Shown here: one piece after another, positions 1-5,432 of the stretch
Numbering within the stretch: position 1 is the first letter of the stretch
Layout of the letters: every line of letters starts with the position of its first letter
Assembly: GCA_027488265.1 (NCBI GenBank)
Contig: JAIYCA010000316.1
Span: forward strand, 1-5,467
From: Planctomycetaceae bacterium
Lineage (GTDB): Bacteria; Planctomycetota; Phycisphaerae; Phycisphaerales; SM1A02
Direction of reading: 5' to 3'
DNA length: 5,467 nt
Program-made: the position numbers and the translations under genes
Notes under the pieces: model-generated
What the model was told of the DNA's origin: nothing
What the model saw: the letters and a program-made list of their open reading frames with translations, nothing else
Database searches by the model: none

Positions 1-162
1 AAGATTTCGGAAGACGAGTACAAGAAGGCACGCCCCGGCGGCGGACGCGGCCCACGTCAACCCGGTAGCGGTGGCGGTGGTGGTGGCGGCGGTGGCGGTG
101 GCGGTGGCGGTGGCGGTGGCGGTGGCGGACCCAAGCCCGGCAACCCATCGTCGCCGAAGTAA
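1..162 (+). CDS. 3' end of unidentified gene; protein with 20-glycine run near C-terminus
   Basis: Frame 1 is open from the first base to a TAA at 160-162 and gives the last 53 residues of a protein whose start lies outside the window. The visible part begins KISEDEYKKARPGGGRG, a charged stretch, continues through a Gly/Arg/Pro linker, then has 20 consecutive glycines (codons 70-129) and ends PKPGNPSSPK. The polyglycine is encoded mainly by alternating GGT and GGC codons. The tail looks disordered and low in complexity; no domain can be recognised, so no function is given. Support for its being coding comes from the uninterrupted frame, the sensible charged sequence before the glycines and the strong terminator about 100 bases after the stop on the same strand. 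The proline-rich and alanine/valine-rich readings of the same DNA in other frames are by-products of the repeat. Confidence 0.7.
   Translation, partial: KISEDEYKKARPGGGRGPRQPGSGGGGGGGGGGGGGGGGGGGGPKPGNPSSPK
91..126 (+). repeat. GGTGGC hexanucleotide repeat, 6 perfect copies
   Basis: Six exact tandem copies of GGTGGC, inside a longer stretch of GGN codons (70-129). Because the unit is 6 bases, gain or loss of a copy would change the protein by two glycines and keep the frame. Confidence 0.9.
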
Positions 163-265
163 ATCGATTCGAGCGTCGCGACGCCGTGCACAAGCGCACC
201 AGAATGCGCACGCAACGCGACGAGCGAAACCGCGGGCAAATCGGCAGCTCGCTCGTCTCACGAAC

Positions 266-302
266 AACGCGCCGCATCGAACGATGCGGCGCGTTGCTTT
301 TT
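266..302 (+). terminator. Rho-independent terminator downstream of the Gly-rich gene
   Basis: A perfect 14-base inverted repeat (AACGCGCCGCATCG at 266-279, its complement at 282-295) with only AA between the arms is followed after GC by five T (298-302). The loop would open to a few more bases in RNA. The T-run lies on the plus-strand side, so it terminates the gene ending at 162. It also lies just beyond the stop of the convergent rutE-like gene, but the minus-strand exit side has no T-run, so termination in that direction would be weaker. Confidence 0.85.
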
Positions 303-326
303 CGATTCGCGATCACCACGACGAAC

Positions 327-929
327 TCAAACCGTGCGGCAGACTTCGTCGTACGAAAGACGCGGGAGACGCGGATGCAACTTCGCACGATCTCCGTAAC
401 CGAGGTTACAGAGAAGAAGCGAGCGCCACGTGGTTCCCTTCAAGAACTCCGCATCGACCTTCGCCTTGTCGAAGCCACCCATAGGGCCGCAGTCGAGGCC
501 AAGCGCACGCGCGGCAACAAAGAGATACGCCGCCTGCAAACTCGTGTTGAGCGTCGCCGCCGCCTCGATCGCTTCGGGCTTCCCTGCGTACCACGGCCGC
601 GTGTCCACGGGCGGAAAGAGCATGCCAACTTTCTCGTAGAACTCCATGTCCATCGCCACGATGACCGTCACCGGCGCGCTCATCGCCTTCTCAACGTTGC
701 CGGGCGCCAAGCACGGCTTGAGGCGTTCCTTCGCGTCAGCACTCTTCACAAAAACCAGTCGCATCGGGCAGCAGTTTGCGCTCGTTGGGCCGAGTTTCAC
801 CATCTCGTAGAGTCGATGGAGCAGATCGTCGCTGACAGGCTTTGGTTGCCACGCGCTGTAGGTGCGGGCTTCGGTGAAAAGCTGGGCGAGCGGGACGAGA
901 TCAGTGGCGGCGTGGTTTGTTTCAGGCAT
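327..929 (-). CDS. rutE: RutE/YdfN-like malonic semialdehyde reductase (nitroreductase family)
   Basis: The 200-residue product resembles E. coli RutE (196 aa) along its whole length. RutE is an NAD(P)H- and FMN-dependent cytosolic enzyme that reduces malonic semialdehyde to 3-hydroxypropionate in pyrimidine degradation. Family landmarks visible here are LFTEARTYSAW (residues 18-27), VKLGPTSANCCPMRLVFV (44-61, the flavin-binding region), APVTVIVAMDMEFYEK (85-100), SLQAAYLFVAARALGLDCGPM (130-150) and NLGYGD...HPRLPRLSYDE (175-195). Start: MPETNHAA at 929 gives a family-like length. An upstream in-frame ATG at 968 adds MRGLFWFRYSSAA but lies inside the terminator hairpin of the neighbouring chemoreceptor gene, so it is unlikely. 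No clear Shine-Dalgarno is visible. No other rut pathway gene is present, so the substrate may be another aldehyde, enone or nitro compound; the family call is much safer than the substrate. Confidence 0.9.
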   Translation of the reverse strand: MPETNHAATDLVPLAQLFTEARTYSAWQPKPVSDDLLHRLYEMVKLGPTSANCCPMRLVFVKSADAKERLKPCLAPGNVEKAMSAPVTVIVAMDMEFYEKVGMLFPPVDTRPWYAGKPEAIEAAATLNTSLQAAYLFVAARALGLDCGPMGGFDKAKVDAEFLKGTTWRSLLLCNLGYGDRAKLHPRLPRLSYDEVCRTV

Positions 930-950
930 GGCGGCAGAAGAATAGCGAAA

Positions 951-996
951 CCAAAAGAGACCGCGCACGGCGTCGGAGTCGGCGCCGTGCGCGGTC
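951..996 (-). terminator. Rho-independent terminator of the chemoreceptor gene
   Basis: A perfect 14-base inverted repeat (GACCGCGCACGGCG at 959-972, complement at 983-996) has a 10-base spacer. Read on the minus strand, the hairpin is followed by TCTCTTTT, which makes it a terminator for the gene whose stop is at 1037-1039. It ends about 20 bases before the preferred rutE-like start at 929, so the two minus-strand genes are probably separate transcription units, or the second is expressed by read-through. Confidence 0.8.
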
Positions 997-1036
997 GGTG
1001 GAGCGCAACGAGTTCACGCAGATTTCTGCACGCAAG

Positions 1037-3343
1037 TCATTGCAGCGTCTTCACGCGGAAGCGTGAAACGAGCTGTTGGAGCGAAATCACCTGAGACGCG
1101 GTTTCCTCAGCACCCGAGGCAAGTTCCTCGGAGTTCCCTGCGGTCGACTGGACGACCTTGTCCAGCTCCGCAACACCCGAATTGACCTGCCCAATCCCCT
1201 TCGACTGCTCCTGCGACGCGGCCGCAATTTCCGCAAGGATCTCGTTGACGCGCGCAGTCGCCGTCACGATCTCATCAAGCGAAACCGAAACTCGACCCGC
1301 GATATCCGCTCCGCGATCGGCGCGTGTCGTCGCTTGATCGATCATCGATGCCGTCTCGCGCGCGGCTTGCGCCGAGCGTCCTGCGAGATTGCGGACTTCT
1401 TCCGCAACAACGGCGAAACCCTTGCCAGCCTCGCCCGCACGCGCAGCTTCGACCGCCGCATTGAGTGCGAGCAGATTCGTCTGAAACGCGATCTCATCGA
1501 TGACCTTGATGATCTTTGCGATTTCGCCGCTCGATGCCTTGATCTCTTCCATCGCACGCGCCATCTCGCGCATCTCGGTCTGTCCCTTATCTGCAGCATG
1601 CTTCGAATGCGCCGACATGCCGCTTGCCTGCGTGGCGCTTTCGGCGTTGCGCGCCGTCATCGCGGCCATCTCCTCCATCGAAGCGCTGATCTGCTGAATG
1701 CTCGCTGCTTGTCGCGACGCGCCTTCCGCAAGCGACTGACTCGCAGACGAAATCTGCCCAGTTCCCGCCTCGATTTGCGCCGTTCCGGATTGCACCTCGC
1801 CAACGAGCCCCGTGAGCGAGTGAGTCATGGTGTTCATTGCACGAATCATTTGCGCAACTTCGTCGTGCGAACGAACTGCCACTTCTCCACTCGTCAGGTC
1901 GCCATCGGCAACGCGACGGATTCCTTCGACCACCGTCGTGACGGGGCGAACAATGCTGCGCGTGATGATGACGCCGAGCGCGAGCGCCGCCGCCACCGAA
2001 ATCCCCGCGATCGCTGCGATCGAAATTGCATTGGTGTTTCCCGATTCCGCAGCTTCCGCAGTGACCCGATCGCGACCAGCAGCGACTGATGTCATGAGCG
2101 TCTCTGTGTGCGCACGAAGTTGTGGGCCAACCACGCGCAGCGCTTCATTCGTAGCAAGTGCGAGCGACTTCTCGAGTTTCACCACCTCATCGACGCGCTC
2201 GGCATAGAACGCTGCGGCGTCTGCGAACGCGCGCAAACTCATCGCGAACGATGCCTGTGCCGCGTCCAATTCCGATGCCATTGTTCGCGCGGCATCGCGA
2301 GCCTCACCGGCCAATTTCTGCGCATCATCTGCATCGCGCGCTTGTCCACTTCGGAGATAGCGGAAGAACGCGAAACGCGCTTCGAGGAAGCGCTCGTCGA
2401 TCTCAGCCAACCGGAGCGGATTGAGCGCCGAGTCACTCGACATCGATGATGCGCCAGCCTTCGTCACCGCATTCGCTTGCGTGATCAATGACTCAAGACG
2501 ATCGTTCGCGGCACGCGCGACAACCGTCATTTGACTATCCACGACCCCGTTGCGCCTGTCCAAAAGTTCCACGGCTTCACGAACGCGGGCCTCGAACCGA
2601 TCGGCTTCGGTCGTCACGTCACGCAGCGTGGAGCGCACCTCCGCGTCCTCGATCGCGCCTTCAGCGCGCGTGACCCCCGCACGAAGCGTTGCCATCGCAT
2701 CGCTGTACGCAGCGAGATCTTCTGCACGCTCGTGTGAAACAAACTCGGCAACCGCGAATCGCGCAGAACCGACTTCGCGTCGCACGATCGCGAGTGCCTC
2801 GACTTCTGCGCCCGCGTCGACGACTTCTGAGAGCGCCCGCTGCGATGTCGTCGACGATCGCATGCTGAATGCACCGACCACGAGAAGCGCGATCGCGAGC
2901 GCGCCGAAGCCCGTCGTCAACTTGACACCGAGCGTCCATGCAAGGCGAACTTCGCCTGACTCGAGCTTCACCCGGGCCAATCGCCACGCGAGTGTCGCCA
3001 TCACGACCGTCAACACGACGAGGGTTGCCGCAAATCCGATGAACGCGATGTTTGAAACCTCGGGCAACGCTGCCAACGGTTCAAGTTCTGCGGGTTTCCC
3101 CGCCTGCGATCCGAAGGGTGCACGCTCGATGCTCTCGAATGCGGGGGCTTGAAATGCGGACACGTCGAAGACTGCCGCTTGAGGCGATGCCACTTCGGGT
3201 GAAGTCGCAGCATGTGCCGGCGCTTCCACGGTCGGCGTGACCTGTGTTGACTGTGTTACCGCATTCGTGTTCACGCTTGCGGTTGCGGACGCAACCGCAC
3301 CATCTGCGCCACGTTGGGATTCTCCGATCGCTTCGCTCTGCAT
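1037..3343 (-). CDS. Methyl-accepting chemotaxis protein with HAMP domain and extra N-terminal TM helix
   Basis: This 768-residue chemoreceptor senses a ligand and controls the CheA/CheW kinase array at the inner membrane. Order of parts: an Ala/Pro/Val-rich probably disordered tail (1-95); hydrophobic helix 1 (about 98-122, NIAFIGFAATLVVL); a short basic loop (RLARVK); helix 2 (about 138-161); a mostly helical sensor region (162-437); helix 3 (about 439-463, AISIAAIAGISVAAALALG); HAMP (about 462-515, with the conserved RPV and later HDEVAQM); then the signalling coiled coil. The kinase-contact hairpin tip is near-canonical: IDEIAFQTNLLALNAAVEAA (615-634) followed by RAGEAGKGFAVVAEEVRNLA (635-654). 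EEMAAMTARNAES and EETASQ are typical methylation-helix sequence. No CheR-binding pentapeptide (NWETF type) is at the C-terminus, which ends RFRVKTLQ. Start: the ATG at 3343 has GGAGG 7 bases upstream; the frame stays open for 70 more codons, but that part is Arg-rich and unlike a protein start. The ligand cannot be read from the sequence. Confidence 0.95.
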   Translation of the reverse strand: MQSEAIGESQRGADGAVASATASVNTNAVTQSTQVTPTVEAPAHAATSPEVASPQAAVFDVSAFQAPAFESIERAPFGSQAGKPAELEPLAALPEVSNIAFIGFAATLVVLTVVMATLAWRLARVKLESGEVRLAWTLGVKLTTGFGALAIALLVVGAFSMRSSTTSQRALSEVVDAGAEVEALAIVRREVGSARFAVAEFVSHERAEDLAAYSDAMATLRAGVTRAEGAIEDAEVRSTLRDVTTEADRFEARVREAVELLDRRNGVVDSQMTVVARAANDRLESLITQANAVTKAGASSMSSDSALNPLRLAEIDERFLEARFAFFRYLRSGQARDADDAQKLAGEARDAARTMASELDAAQASFAMSLRAFADAAAFYAERVDEVVKLEKSLALATNEALRVVGPQLRAHTETLMTSVAAGRDRVTAEAAESGNTNAISIAAIAGISVAAALALGVIITRSIVRPVTTVVEGIRRVADGDLTSGEVAVRSHDEVAQMIRAMNTMTHSLTGLVGEVQSGTAQIEAGTGQISSASQSLAEGASRQAASIQQISASMEEMAAMTARNAESATQASGMSAHSKHAADKGQTEMREMARAMEEIKASSGEIAKIIKVIDEIAFQTNLLALNAAVEAARAGEAGKGFAVVAEEVRNLAGRSAQAARETASMIDQATTRADRGADIAGRVSVSLDEIVTATARVNEILAEIAAASQEQSKGIGQVNSGVAELDKVVQSTAGNSEELASGAEETASQVISLQQLVSRFRVKTLQ

Positions 3344-3551
3344 GACTTTGCCTCCAGGCACAATTCTGAGATCCACACCGATCGACATCGACACGGTGCG
3401 GCGTGCGTCCATCGGCGGTGCTGCGTGCGCTCTGCGGCGTCGCGTTTGAATTCGCGACGGAAGTGGGAACGCACCCGAATTCGGAATCAAGGATCGCAAG
3501 CTCCGCCTTCTGCGAGTGCACATGTCGCGTGCCGCGCGGTACTGTGCGCGC
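3344..3551. promoter_or_regulatory. Divergent intergenic region between chemoreceptor and amn
   Basis: This 208-base gap separates two divergent starts and must hold the promoters of both genes. It contains a 7-base inverted repeat CGTCGCG/CGCGACG (3438-3444 and 3453-3459) around an 8-base spacer, and two GAATTCG sequences (3448-3454, 3477-3483) 29 bases apart. These could be operator elements but are short enough to be chance. No convincing sigma-70 or sigma-28 promoter pair could be picked by eye. Confidence 0.4.
3351..3355 (-). promoter_or_regulatory. Shine-Dalgarno site fixing the chemoreceptor start
   Basis: On the minus strand GGAGG lies 7 bases before ATG 3343 (reading GGAGGcaaagtcATG). 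It is the only strong Shine-Dalgarno seen in the window and decides between this ATG and the in-frame ATGs further upstream. Confidence 0.8.
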
Positions 3552-4322
3552 ATGAAGACGAAAGACGAGATCGTCCGCGACTGGCTCCCCCGCTACACCG
3601 GCCGCAAACTCGAGGATTTCGGGCAGTACATCTTGCTCGTGAACTTCTCGAACTACGTCGAACTCTTCGCAGAGCGCTTCGGCGTACCAGTGATTGGCCG
3701 CGATAAACCGATGCTCTCTGCGACCGCAGAAAACATCACGATCCTGTCGTTCGGCATGGGAAGTGCGATGGCCGCGACGACGATGGACCTCCTGAGTGCT
3801 GTCGCGCCGAAAGCCGTGCTTTTCCTTGGGAAGTGTGGCGGTCTTAAGAAGACCAAACTCGGCGACTTCGTGCTGCCGATCGCGGCGATTCGCGGCGAAG
3901 GCACAAGCAACGAGTACATGCCGCCCGAAGTCCCAGCGCTTCCATCGTTCCGTCTACAGCGCTCGGTGAGCGAAGCGATCATCAAGCACAACCGCGACTA
4001 CTTCACAGGAACGGTGTACACGACGAATCGCCGCGTGTGGGAACACGATGAGAGCGTGCGTGAGTACCTGCTTCGGATCCGCGCGATCGGAATCGACATG
4101 GAGACTGCGACGATCTTCCTCGTCGGCTTTGCGAATGGGATCTCGAAAGGCGCGCTGCTGCTCGTCTCCGACAATCCGATGACACCAGAAGGTGTCAAGA
4201 GCGCGGAGAGCGATCGCACTGTCACCGAGCGCTTCGTGACGCAGCATCTTGCGATCGGGATCGACGCGCTGCGCGAACTTCGCGATCGCGGCGAGAGCGT
4301 GAAGCACCTGCGCTTTGAGTAG
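3552..4322 (+). CDS. amn: AMP nucleosidase, short form
   Basis: The 256-residue product belongs to the nucleoside phosphorylase superfamily and reads very like the short AMP nucleosidases of Bacteroidota, which hydrolyse AMP to adenine and ribose 5-phosphate in the cytosol. It lacks the extra N-terminal domain of the longer E. coli-type Amn (about 480 aa). Matching landmarks are MKTKDEIVRDWLPRYTG (1-17), ILLVNFSNYVELFAERFGVP (27-46), FGMGSAMAATTMDLLSAVAPKAVLFLGKCGGLKKTKLGD (67-105, the phosphate-binding glycines and core strand), IRGEGTSNEYMPPEVPALP (113-131), YTTNRRVWEHDE (156-167), IDMETATIF (181-189, the Met-Glu ribose contact) and LLVSDNPM (203-210, with the presumed catalytic Asp207). 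Start: ATG 3552 matches the family N-terminus; in-frame ATGs at 3516 and 3522 would add an Arg-rich leader. No Shine-Dalgarno is visible. Its 3' end overlaps the convergent Cdd1-like gene by 101 bases. No terminator was found after the stop. Confidence 0.93.
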   Translation: MKTKDEIVRDWLPRYTGRKLEDFGQYILLVNFSNYVELFAERFGVPVIGRDKPMLSATAENITILSFGMGSAMAATTMDLLSAVAPKAVLFLGKCGGLKKTKLGDFVLPIAAIRGEGTSNEYMPPEVPALPSFRLQRSVSEAIIKHNRDYFTGTVYTTNRRVWEHDESVREYLLRIRAIGIDMETATIFLVGFANGISKGALLLVSDNPMTPEGVKSAESDRTVTERFVTQHLAIGIDALRELRDRGESVKHLRFE

Positions 4323-4680
4323 TGGCTTCGGTACGGGCTTCGGTACGGGCTTGAGCACGGGCTTCGGTAAGGACTCGAGTCGAAGGTTTGGCTGCCGTCG
4401 GAGCAAGCCTCGGATTGGCCGCCAGCGCACGCTTTCGCTCGGGTGTGAAGAGCCACCAGTCGCGCGGCGCGTTTCCGCGACACTCGGAGATCGTGGCGAG
4501 GAAGACATCGATCACGCACGGATCGTGCCGCTGCGCGGTCAACGCGCAGAGCCGCTCGTAGAGTCGGTACGCATTGCGCCGCGCGAGTTGCGCACGTGTG
4601 CGGATTCCGAGTCGCTCGAAATCGCCGAGCGTTGCTTTGCCCACGTTCGCGAGGGTATGGAGTGGGCGAGGGGTAGGCAT
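4222..4680 (-). CDS. Cdd1-like helix-hairpin-helix protein with basic C-terminal extension
   Basis: Residues 1-87 look like the small Cdd1 / 'pathogenicity locus' family of helix-hairpin-helix proteins, usually about 90-110 aa. Landmarks are LHTLANVGKATLGDFERLGI (7-26, the hairpin motif for DNA-backbone contact), the region RTRAQLARRNAYRLYERLCA (27-46), RHDPCVIDVF (51-60) and a closing WWLFTPERKRAL (75-86). Despite the name the family's role is not established; nonspecific DNA binding is an inference from the motif. The frame continues for 65 more residues: a four-fold tetrapeptide repeat (LTEA-RAQA-RTEA-RTEA, 104-119), then a tail rich in Arg and Ser (120-152) encoded entirely on the antisense of the amn 3' end. 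Start: ATG 4680 begins MPTPRPLHTL, a usual family start, with AGGA about 9 bases upstream; ATG 4767 would add 29 residues without family resemblance. The domain is well supported, and the tail is real only if no stop codon has been lost to error. Confidence 0.82.
   Translation of the reverse strand: MPTPRPLHTLANVGKATLGDFERLGIRTRAQLARRNAYRLYERLCALTAQRHDPCVIDVFLATISECRGNAPRDWWLFTPERKRALAANPRLAPTAAKPSTRVLTEARAQARTEARTEATTQSAGASRSRRDREVRAARRSRSQDAASRSAR
4324..4371. repeat. 12-base tandem repeat, 4 copies, just after the amn stop
   Basis: Four adjacent 12-base units begin one base after the amn TAG: GGCTTCGGTACG (4324-4335), an identical copy (4336-4347), GGCTTGAGCACG (4348-4359) and GGCTTCGGTAAG (4360-4371). 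The unit length is a multiple of three, so on the minus strand it adds tetrapeptides (RTEA-like) to the Cdd1-like protein without changing its frame. Confidence 0.9.
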
Positions 4681-4857
4681 AAGCAAGGATCCTATCGGGC
4701 GCGCCGTCTCTCCCCACGAAAGTTGCCTGCAGAGCGTTCTGAATATCTGCGTTTCAACTTGCCGCACCCCTCAAGCGGATACTACATTGGATATACAACG
4801 GAATACCACGAACCACCACGAACCACCACGAACCACCACGAACCACCACGAACCACC
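4681..4857. promoter_or_regulatory. Divergent region between Cdd1-like gene and toxin-antitoxin operon
   Basis: This 177-base gap is more AT-rich than its surroundings, particularly at 4740-4805. For the plus-strand operon a possible sigma-70 promoter is TTGCCG (4759-4764) and TACATT (4783-4788) with an 18-base spacer, 4 of 6 consensus bases in each box. Transcription would then begin near 4795 and the 10-base repeats that follow would be in the 5' leader or just downstream of the start. This is a by-eye prediction. No promoter for the minus-strand gene stood out. Confidence 0.35.
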
Positions 4858-4860
4858 ATG
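4801..4860 (+). repeat. 10-base tandem repeats running into the antitoxin start codon
   Basis: Four exact copies of AACCACCACG (4811-4850) are preceded by a degenerate copy GAATACCACG (4801-4810) and followed by AACCACCATG (4851-4860), whose last three bases are the antitoxin start codon. The unit is close to one DNA helical turn, so all copies present the same face. The array is rich in A and C, has no Shine-Dalgarno and should be unstructured as RNA. Confidence 0.92.
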
Positions 4861-5085
4861 ACCAAGACCCTGACCAAGCACGGAAATAGTTACGCCCTCG
4901 TGATCGACCGCGCGATCATGGAACTCCTCAAGATCACGCCAGAAACCGAACTCGAGATCTCGACCGATGGAACCGTGCTCACAATCACTCCCGCATCCGC
5001 ATCTCCGCGTCGCGGCAAGGTGAAGTCCGCGCTTGAGCGCGTGAATGCACGCCACTCGAAAACGTTGCGGAGACTCGCACAATGA
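4858..5085 (+). CDS. AbrB/MazE-type antitoxin of a Doc toxin-antitoxin pair
   Basis: The 75-residue product has an N-terminal AbrB/MazE/SpoVT swapped-hairpin DNA-binding domain (1-46): MTKTLTKHGNSYALVIDRAI, then the LLKITPETELEI strand-turn and TDGTVLTITP. A basic linker (SPRRGKVK) leads to a helical tail ALERVNARHSKTLRRLAQ (58-75), the pattern seen in antitoxins of this type that bind and neutralise a Doc partner. By family precedent it should form dimers that repress its own operon and inhibit the toxin. The start codon is the last three bases of the repeat array and has no Shine-Dalgarno. The frame is open upstream, but that part is repeat-derived (HEPPRTTTNHH) and then an antisense reading of the Cdd1-like gene, so it is excluded. 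The stop overlaps the toxin start (ATGA), indicating translational coupling. Confidence 0.9.
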   Translation: MTKTLTKHGNSYALVIDRAIMELLKITPETELEISTDGTVLTITPASASPRRGKVKSALERVNARHSKTLRRLAQ

Positions 5086-5432
5086 CTGAAGAAACCGCGG
5101 GGCCGATTTTTCTTGGGCCGTCCGACGTTCTCGAGATTCATGCGGATCAGATCGAACGCTACGGAGGTCCGGCCGAAATTCGCGACCAAGGGCTCATGCT
5201 CTCGGCGATCGCTCAGCCGTGCGCTGCATTCGGCGGGCAGTTTCTGCACGACGATTTGTTCCTCATGGCTGCAGCCTATCTGTTCCACCTCGTGCAAAAC
5301 CACCCGTTCGTTGACGGCAACAAACGAACGGGCACCGCTACTGCACTTGTCTTCCTGGATTTCAATGCACTTGGATCTGAATGGATTCGAGGTGGACTGC
5401 GATGCAGACGCGCTCGCGGAACTCGTGATTGA
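5082..5432 (+). CDS. Doc/Fic-family toxin, C-terminus altered by frameshift
   Basis: The product is of the death-on-curing (Doc) type: a Fic-fold toxin, which in phage P1 Doc phosphorylates EF-Tu and stops translation. Visible features are the family start FLGPSDVLEIHADQIERYGG (10-29), GLMLSAIAQP (37-46), LFLMAAAYLFHLVQ (59-72) and an intact Fic motif HPFVDGNKRT (74-83) holding the catalytic His74, the Asp and the Asn-Lys-Arg anion site. The ATG overlaps the antitoxin stop by 4 bases. After ALVFLDFN (88-95) the frame gives ALGSEWIRGGLRCRRARGTRD and stops at 5430-5432 (116 aa), unlike any Doc C-terminus, while the +1 frame carries the expected LDLNGFEVDCDADALAEL. The final helix is therefore lost in this reading. 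The catalytic motif survives, but folding and activity are doubtful; this may be a pseudogene. Confidence 0.85.
   Translation: MTEETAGPIFLGPSDVLEIHADQIERYGGPAEIRDQGLMLSAIAQPCAAFGGQFLHDDLFLMAAAYLFHLVQNHPFVDGNKRTGTATALVFLDFNALGSEWIRGGLRCRRARGTRD

Noticed and set aside
930..968. Longer N-terminus (start at 968) for the rutE-like gene
   Set aside because: The extra 13 residues are coded by the chemoreceptor terminator hairpin and its T-rich tail, and RutE relatives begin near the ATG at 929.
186..1094. 302-codon plus-strand open frame
   Set aside because: It is the complement of the rutE-like gene, both terminators and the chemoreceptor end. The product is rich in Arg and His with no recognisable domain, as expected from the antisense of a high-GC gene.
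1076..2089. 337-codon plus-strand open frame
   Set aside because: It lies wholly antisense to the conserved chemoreceptor signalling domain; the Arg-rich composition is that of a shadow frame.
3400..3425. Sigma-28-like GCCGAT element on the minus strand upstream of the chemoreceptor
   Set aside because: The -10-like GCCGAT has no matching -35 at the right distance; the nearest CAAA is about 28 bases away.
3344..3553. 70-codon N-terminal extension of the chemoreceptor
   Set aside because: It is Arg-rich and unlike a protein start, it overlaps the amn start region, and the ATG at 3343 has the only good Shine-Dalgarno.
3954..4508. Minus-strand frame with a KPVPKP-type repeat
   Set aside because: The repeat is the 12-base array read in another frame, and the rest is antisense to amn; the Cdd1-like frame has real family motifs over the same DNA.
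4315..4857. N-terminal extension of the antitoxin frame by 181 codons
   Set aside because: It is antisense to the Cdd1-like gene and then passes through the 10-base repeats; the AbrB-type domain begins exactly at ATG 4858.
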